Below are positions 58,514-64,000 of a stretch of DNA of 64,000 nt, one piece after another; the first letter of the stretch is position 1, and every line of letters begins with the position of its first letter. The notes below the pieces were generated by a model, which saw only the letters and a list, made by a program, of their open reading frames with translations, ran no database searches and was not told where the DNA came from. Location: the NCBI GenBank assembly GCA_013350335.1, contig CM023532.1, positions 88,539,383-88,603,382 on the forward strand. Direction: 5' to 3'. The position numbers were made by a program, and so were the translations under genes. Origin of the DNA: Chimonanthus salicifolius. Its lineage: Eukaryota > Streptophyta > Magnoliopsida > Laurales > Calycanthaceae.

Positions 58514-59908
58514 ACTGTAATGCCCCGCCCTTTTTCACTCGCTTCTTCTCGTAAATTCAGAGTCTATTTTTTTTTAATAACAGAGAAGAGTGATAGAGCG
58601 CGGGACATCACGACGCGAGCTAAGTCCGAACTTCTAAAGTCCGACCCTTAACTGGTCAACCCTATGTGTGCATGGACTCAGCCCAAGAAAAACGTTTCAC
58701 ACATAACAACATAAACATGCGGAATAATAATCATAACATGCTGAATCATAATAGAACACAGCTTTATTCTATTCAGATAGCAAAGTACGTCAACTCTGTA
58801 ATCATCATTATTATAAAGCAATTATTTAGTAAAATATCCAACCATAGCAAATCCATCTAAGTTATTACAATCCGAATTCTAGATAATCAAATTACAAGCC
58901 CATGTGTATCTTAACAAAAACATAAACTATAATCCTCCAAGCTCCGATGCCTGGCCAGTTTCGCATTCATCGTTCCCCTCGTTTCATGTATCATCCACTA
59001 GGGTAGAAGTAGGACGTTAGTACAACGCACCCGATAGGTATTCCAATTAGGGTTAACACATGGGTTAGTACCAAAAATCCAGATATAATAAATATATCAA
59101 ATCCAATTTAATAAATCATACCATACATACAAAGCATCGTATCCAAAATAGTGTATGATAATAGAGATCCAATCATACAGATAAAAACTGGAAACCTTGC
59201 ATGATAATAAAGATCATAATCATGCTGATTCAATGCCATGCCATGCTATCATATGCAATGAGTCCCACCCATCACATGTACACAAAATGTACCCCTCCAC
59301 ATAGGTCTTTCGAATGCCCCGACGGAATGTGGACCCTCCGACTACATTTCACACATAATGGAAAGCTCCTCATCAAGGTATCCCCCATGATTCTTTTACG
59401 GACGCCCCGACGGAGTGGTGGATCTCCTGCTACATAGTATCCTCTTGATGCAATTCTCCTCATCAAGGTATCCCCCACTAGTGCTTTACGAACGCCCCGA
59501 CTGAGTGTGGGTCCCCACTTACCGTTCGTCCCTCCCATGCCATGCATGAGATGCAAATATCCACATGCTATGCAATTATACAAATCATAGCATTTAAAAG
59601 CTCATTTTGAAACATATACAATACATGTTATTTTATCATATAAAGATAGCATTTAAAAATCATAATTTGAAACATATCCTTTGCCATATAACTTCATCAA
59701 ATCAAGATTAAAACAATGTACATGAACCCATGGTTTCAAAGAGGCGGAATCCTACCAAAGACCACTACGTGTCCTTGCGACTTTCTTCCGATAACCGCTC
59801 ACGATCGTAAACACTTTGTGAAGTTCCATTACCTTATAACATATTAATCAATCAACACCAAGTCCCACTTGATTTACAATATTTTAAGTCCATAAACCAA
59901 TCCCCATG

Positions 59909-61040
59909 GGGTTCGGCCACACATCATGGCCAAACCCATGGTCCCTTATTTTTTACCATAATTACAACAATGCCATCCATGGGTAACATAACCCATTACC
60001 TACCATTTTCACACTTATTTACCAAATTGCTACTGGTCTAACCTTTAGTTTATATTTCATTTTAATTACAATATGGCCATTATACTTATCCATAGCCATT
60101 TACCTTCCTTATTTTTCATATATTTACAAGATTGCCATCCATGGCTAATATAACCCAATTTAGCAAGTATTTACAACCTTGCCATTGCCTCCAACAACTT
60201 AGGCTTAGGTTCCAACACATAGATCCATTTATTTATTTTAAACATCCATAATACTCCCAATAACCCTTTTTAAAATAATTCATAACTGATTCCATCCACT
60301 TATGTTTGAGTTTCAAAACATAGTTCCATTAATTACCATATTGCCATCCAAAGCTATAGTTCCATTATTCTCACCCTTCATCCCTTGGTTTGGTGAACCA
60401 TTTATTAAAATTATGCAAAGACCCAAACATGGCCCATTAACAAGTTCATGGGGTCGGCCATACATCATGGCCAAACCCATGATATCATGGTTCCATAACT
60501 AGATACTTTCCCAATTTAGCATTCATGCTTCCATAATTAGACACTTTCCAAATTTAGCATCCATGTTTCCATAATCCATGCTTCCATAATTGGACACTTT
60601 CCAAGTTTAGTATCCATGCTTCCATAATTGGACACTTTCCAAGTTTAGCATCCATGCTTCCATAATTGGACACTTTCCAAATTTAGTATCCATGCTTCCA
60701 TTTAATCAATCAACATTCATCTATGATCCTCAATCATTTGATTCCAATAGAATTATTAATACATCTCCATGGGGTTCGGCCATACACCATGGCCGAACCC
60801 TATGGTTCAACCCTTTTTATTAAACCATTTAAACCCATATTTTTTCCTCATTAAAACATCAATAATTTATAAGCAACAACCTTCCATGGGGTTCGGCCAC
60901 ACACCATGGCCGAACCCTATGGTTTATCCAATTCTCTTAAACCATTTAAACCCATAAATCAAACCATGTCTTTCCATGGTTTCCATCTTTCAAACTTTAA
61001 TTACATCACCATAGTCTTTCCATGGGGTTCGGCCATGGTG
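59909..61040. repeat. Palindrome array in 5' LTR, about 5 copies
   Basis: Copies near 59909, 60446, 60773 and 60890, plus a half copy at 61023-61040 that has only the left arm. Confidence 0.85.
60530..60700 (-). repeat. Minisatellite of 38 bp units in the 5' LTR
   Basis: Same units as 50465-50655, with an additional truncated unit near 60570 that is absent from the 3' LTR. Confidence 0.8.
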
Positions 61041-62400
61041 TTCATTCTTTCTTCTTGATCTTGTCTTTCTATAGTTGGTTTGAAAGAGAGAATCAAACCT
61101 TTCACGCTGTATGTAGATCAGAACAAGAACTCTTGAACTGGGCGTTGCTGCCTTTGCTGCTCCAACTAGTTTACAGCCGCTACCAGTGCACTCTTCCCTC
61201 TTAGTGCTTCTAGTTTCAAGCAGAGAATCCCCTGTAACTTTGCTGTAAGCCGATCTCTCTGCTGTCTTCTCTCCAAATATCACTCCAATGCTGGCTGAAG
61301 GGTCAGCCAGCCTCTGCTCTGCTTCAACTAATCGTTTCTAGCACAGTCGTGTGTTATTCCCTCTGTGTTTCTTCTTGGGCTTGCACGCCTCTATGATGCT
61401 GATCTCCTCTCCTCCAATCTGTTGCAGTCTTCCTTCTATTCTCTTCTCAAAACCACCCTTGCTGCCACGAACGCCTTGCTACCCACGTTGTAGCCAGAAG
61501 AATTCTGGGCTGAATCTGTCCTCAGATCATGTGTATCAGACGGTCCTCTTGCTGCTGTATTTCAGAGAGAATACCTCCCTTGCTGAATTTGGGTGGTACT
61601 CAATGGAGCCTTCTACTTGTCTCTCTCTGTCCAACGTCTCAGATGCTTCCTCAACAACGATGGAGGAGATGGTGCTCCTCGTGTTGCTGCCTTTGTGTGC
61701 TGAACCGTGTATCAGACGCTGCCTTCTTGAGATCTCTTATCTCAGTGCTCTCTAACTCTCTATCTCTCAATTCACGAATGCTCACTGTCTGTTACCCTCT
61801 CTCTGTCTCTAACAACAGTATATATAGATTTGTCAATAATTGGCTTTGGAACTTACATATTGAGTAGTTACTAAATCCCATACCGACTTGCCAATAATAT
61901 CTCTTTAGGCAATTATTAATTAAATAGGGGATCCCCCTATAACAGCTCACGTGTTTGTGTTTATCAACAACACAATTGGTGACCCTCCTTAGAACATCTT
62001 CTATTCACGTCTCCTTTTATTACTACTAATTTGTCCCAATTTAGAAGGTAGCATGACTCTTTAAATTAGCCATTGCTTATTGCCGTGTACACTATATAGA
62101 AGTTGCCATTCGCCCCTTCTTCCTTTCTTTTATTAAACCTCCCCTTAATCCCAATTTAAAAGGTGCTAAAATAATAATTCCCTTATGCCGTTTTTTTAAT
62201 TTATATCCCTCATTTATAGATATTGCATCACTAATTAAATTGAGCCCCATTTAATTTATTAAAACCAATTCTACAATCTGTTGGGTCCTAATTGGGCAAT
62301 GACCCAACACTTTACCCATATAATATCCATATCTAATAATTCATAAATTAATTGGTTAATTTCCGTAAATATTTATAACTTGAAAAATCGGGGTGTTACA

Positions 62401-62957
62401 GAACTAAGTTTCCTTGTCACCTTGAGTTTGTGATTTCTATACGACGACTAGAAGGAGGAGCGTCGACATACATTGGTTGAGATCATCAAGAAGCACACAT
62501 CAACGAGAAAGAGCTTCAAGGTAAGTGCTTCTTGGTTTTAATTTTGTTTTTAAAGCCTTTGACCCAAAAGTGGATTAAGGGAGATTTGCTCCAGAACCAC
62601 TATAAAAAACTCTAGAGCGTCATCTCTCACACAGTGGTGGGTGGAATTCCCAGCCGATTGAGTGAGGTGGAAGTCCTACGCTAATTGTGAGGGTGTAAGT
62701 CCCCATATATTGAATTTGGGGATAGTTCAAGGTTGAGCGAGTCCTAATAGTGGATGTAGGTTTGCGAACCGAACCACTATATATCTTATGTCCTTGTGTT
62801 TGTGGTATTAGAGCTATTTTTTTGTGTTGATTGATTAGTCACATTTGCTAACACACACTCTTGATTATTATATCCGTTGCGCTTCAACTAATCAATCAAG
62901 TAAAATTAAAAAGGACCAAAGAATTCAGATTGACTTATTCACCCCCCTCTAGGGTCA
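62401..62957 (+). mobile_element. Copia/SIRE-like 3' LTR, second part
   Basis: It continues the LTR interrupted at 40394. It has TGTAAGTCCCCATATATTG-type R/U5 sequence and ends in the C-run ATTCACCCCCCTCTAGGGTCA, closely like the minus-strand Copia fragment at 8688. The exact end (62957) is inferred from that comparison because the 5' LTR is not available. Confidence 0.65.
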
Positions 62958-63502
62958 ATCGAGTTGTTTTAGCTCCCAAGGCAAAGGGAACTTTCATGGC
63001 CAAAATATAACATTTGTATTAGTCCATCAATGTCATTGTAAACGAGACCAAGTGATGTCCGGACATTTCATTCTTGGCTCGGTAATGCTGTTGAGTCTAA
63101 AAATCTAACATTTTTACCCTTTTAATTCTGATTGAGTTAGCCTTGATTTTGTATATAAAAGGTGCATTTAATATAGTTTTTCAGTTTTGTAGATAAAAAA
63201 GTGGAAAAACAGGAAACAAGCATAAATTGGTGGATTAATGCAAGATGTGAGCTTAATATGGAAGAATTGGAATTTTGTAATTAATTTAGGCCACTTCTAG
63301 GATTTTAAATGTATATTGGATAATTTGGATCCATTTGTGAGAGTCCAGGTCAATTCAATACTTAGATTTTTAAGTGATTTGATTAATTATTTAATTTTAA
63401 AGCAAGTCTGCAATCAAATAGGCCAAAAATTGAACATCAAGATCCATGGGCTAGAGATCTAGTGCAATTGGGCCAAGCTTTGCTCCAAATGCCAGATACT
63501 GG
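62958..63502. other. A/T-rich stretch without recognised content
   Basis: No ORF of weight, no LTR signature and no repeat matching the rest of the window. It may be the older DNA into which the Copia element was inserted. Confidence 0.4.
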
Positions 63503-63745
63503 GCCAGGCCTGTGACAGCTCGACCCTATCCCACCACAATATTGTCCACTTTGGGCCCCACGAGCCTCACTGCTTTAGATTTGGGCCTTGGCTCACTAGG
63601 CCAAGCCCAAAAGGCCTTGTAATAGAAGGAGGAGGGCTACCACTTATATACAAGGAAATTTCCAATACAACTAGCAATGTGGGACTTTTTCTCCTCCACA
63701 CTATAGACCCCTTCTGGGGTGGGGTATTATAAGGCCAAAGTGAAT
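63503..63745 (+). repeat. Dispersed repeat resembling a short plant LTR
   Basis: TGTGACAGCTCGACCC, ATATTGTCC, TTTGGGCC, CTTATATAC and CAATGTGGGAC occur in this order. I recall the same order in a repeat dispersed through many dicot genomes, probably an LTR or TRIM piece with a TATA-like CTTATATAC. This is recognition by memory; no second end was found. Confidence 0.4.
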
Positions 63746-64000
63746 TCAAGCCCAGCAAGCTAAGTCCAAGCTCCAGTTCAAGTCCAAGTTCAATCCAAAA
63801 TCCAATGCTCCAGGTTCAAATTCAAGTTCACCAATGTTAAGTCCAAATCCACTTCAGGTCCAAACCCAAAAAGCCCATATCCAAAACCCATCTTACTCAT
63901 CTAATCTTAACCATCCAATCTTTAATAACCCATTCACACCACCCATTAACCCATCCAAGCAATCCAAACCATTCATTTCATTCATCACCTTCATCTCATG
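63746..64000. repeat. Low-complexity AAGTCCAA-rich tract
   Basis: Irregular repeats of AAGTCCAA, GTTCAA and CCATCC words, no coding frame. Confidence 0.6.

Larger units (their letters stand above)
40395..62400 (-). mobile_element. Complete minus-strand gypsy element with later insertions (22 kb footprint)
   Basis: It is flanked by GAAC on both sides (40391-40394 and 62401-62404; a fifth base T is ambiguous on the left). 3' LTR 40395-52357, polypurine tract 52361-52375, internal region 52358-58515, primer site 58502-58513, 5' LTR 58516-62400. Without the later insertions the LTRs measure 3886 and 3885 bp, which confirms the pairing. Most of gag, protease, RT and integrase is deleted, so it could move only with proteins from a relative. 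It split the Copia LTR. Confidence 0.95.
58516..62400 (-). mobile_element. 5' LTR (3885 bp) of the complete element
   Basis: The left edge is TGTAATGCCCCGCCC, the right edge ATCGGGGTGTTACA. It is collinear with 40395-40892 plus 48970-52357, with scattered substitutions and small indels. It is followed by GAAC, the target repeat. Confidence 0.95.

Overview
This window is nuclear DNA of a flowering plant, from a heterochromatic retrotransposon cluster. I see no host gene, tRNA, rRNA or CRISPR array. Almost every base belongs to LTR retrotransposons inserted into one another. The evidence for a plant genome is Ty3/gypsy gag-pol of Tekay/Del chromovirus type (single gag-pol frame, CCHC knuckle, relic chromodomain, primer site complementary to initiator tRNA-Met, very long LTRs) and Copia/SIRE-type LTRs with a polypurine tract. 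The species cannot be told from the sequence.

Left part (1-30352). A plus-strand LTR end (1-1575) sits in the reverse transcriptase of a minus-strand element (1576-7926). That element carries a broken gag-pol, a three-knuckle zinc ORF between primer site and gag, and a 2.9 kb LTR. Then come an LTR stub (7927-8216), a decayed gypsy RT relic (8217-8687), a Copia LTR piece (8688-9357), half LTRs (9358-11199 and 11200-13884), a plus-strand 5' LTR (13885-21842) split by a perfect solo LTR (15218-19422, repeat CGAAT), another LTR head (22091-22957), and a plus-strand element with a complete 3660 bp 5' LTR and an open gag-pol frame (27024-30352) that runs into a 100-N gap.

Right part (30453-64000). 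After the gap comes the 5' end of a minus-strand element (decayed zinc ORF, leader, primer site, LTR to 35524), two LTR heads (to 37968), then the 3' end of a plus-strand SIRE-like Copia element whose 3' LTR (39317-40394, resuming at 62401) was split by a complete minus-strand element (40395-62400). That element has two LTRs of 3886 and 3885 bp once later insertions are removed. Its 3' LTR holds a solo LTR (40893-48964), which itself holds a solo LTR (44608-48445, repeat ATCTA). Its interior holds a third solo LTR (53258-56386, repeat CTAGC). Most of its gag-pol is gone, but an open zinc-knuckle ORF remains (57638-58198).

Two things stand out. First, every long LTR family here carries an array of 3 to 9 copies of an imperfect palindrome (arms GGTTCGGCCAT and ATGGCCGAACC, loop about 5 nt). 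Some copies have compensated double changes, and one copy has lost opposite arms in the two LTRs of the same element. Second, an extra CCHC zinc-knuckle ORF lies upstream of gag in three elements. Boundaries marked by TG...CA ends and target repeats are firm. Family names rest on motif recognition without database searches.
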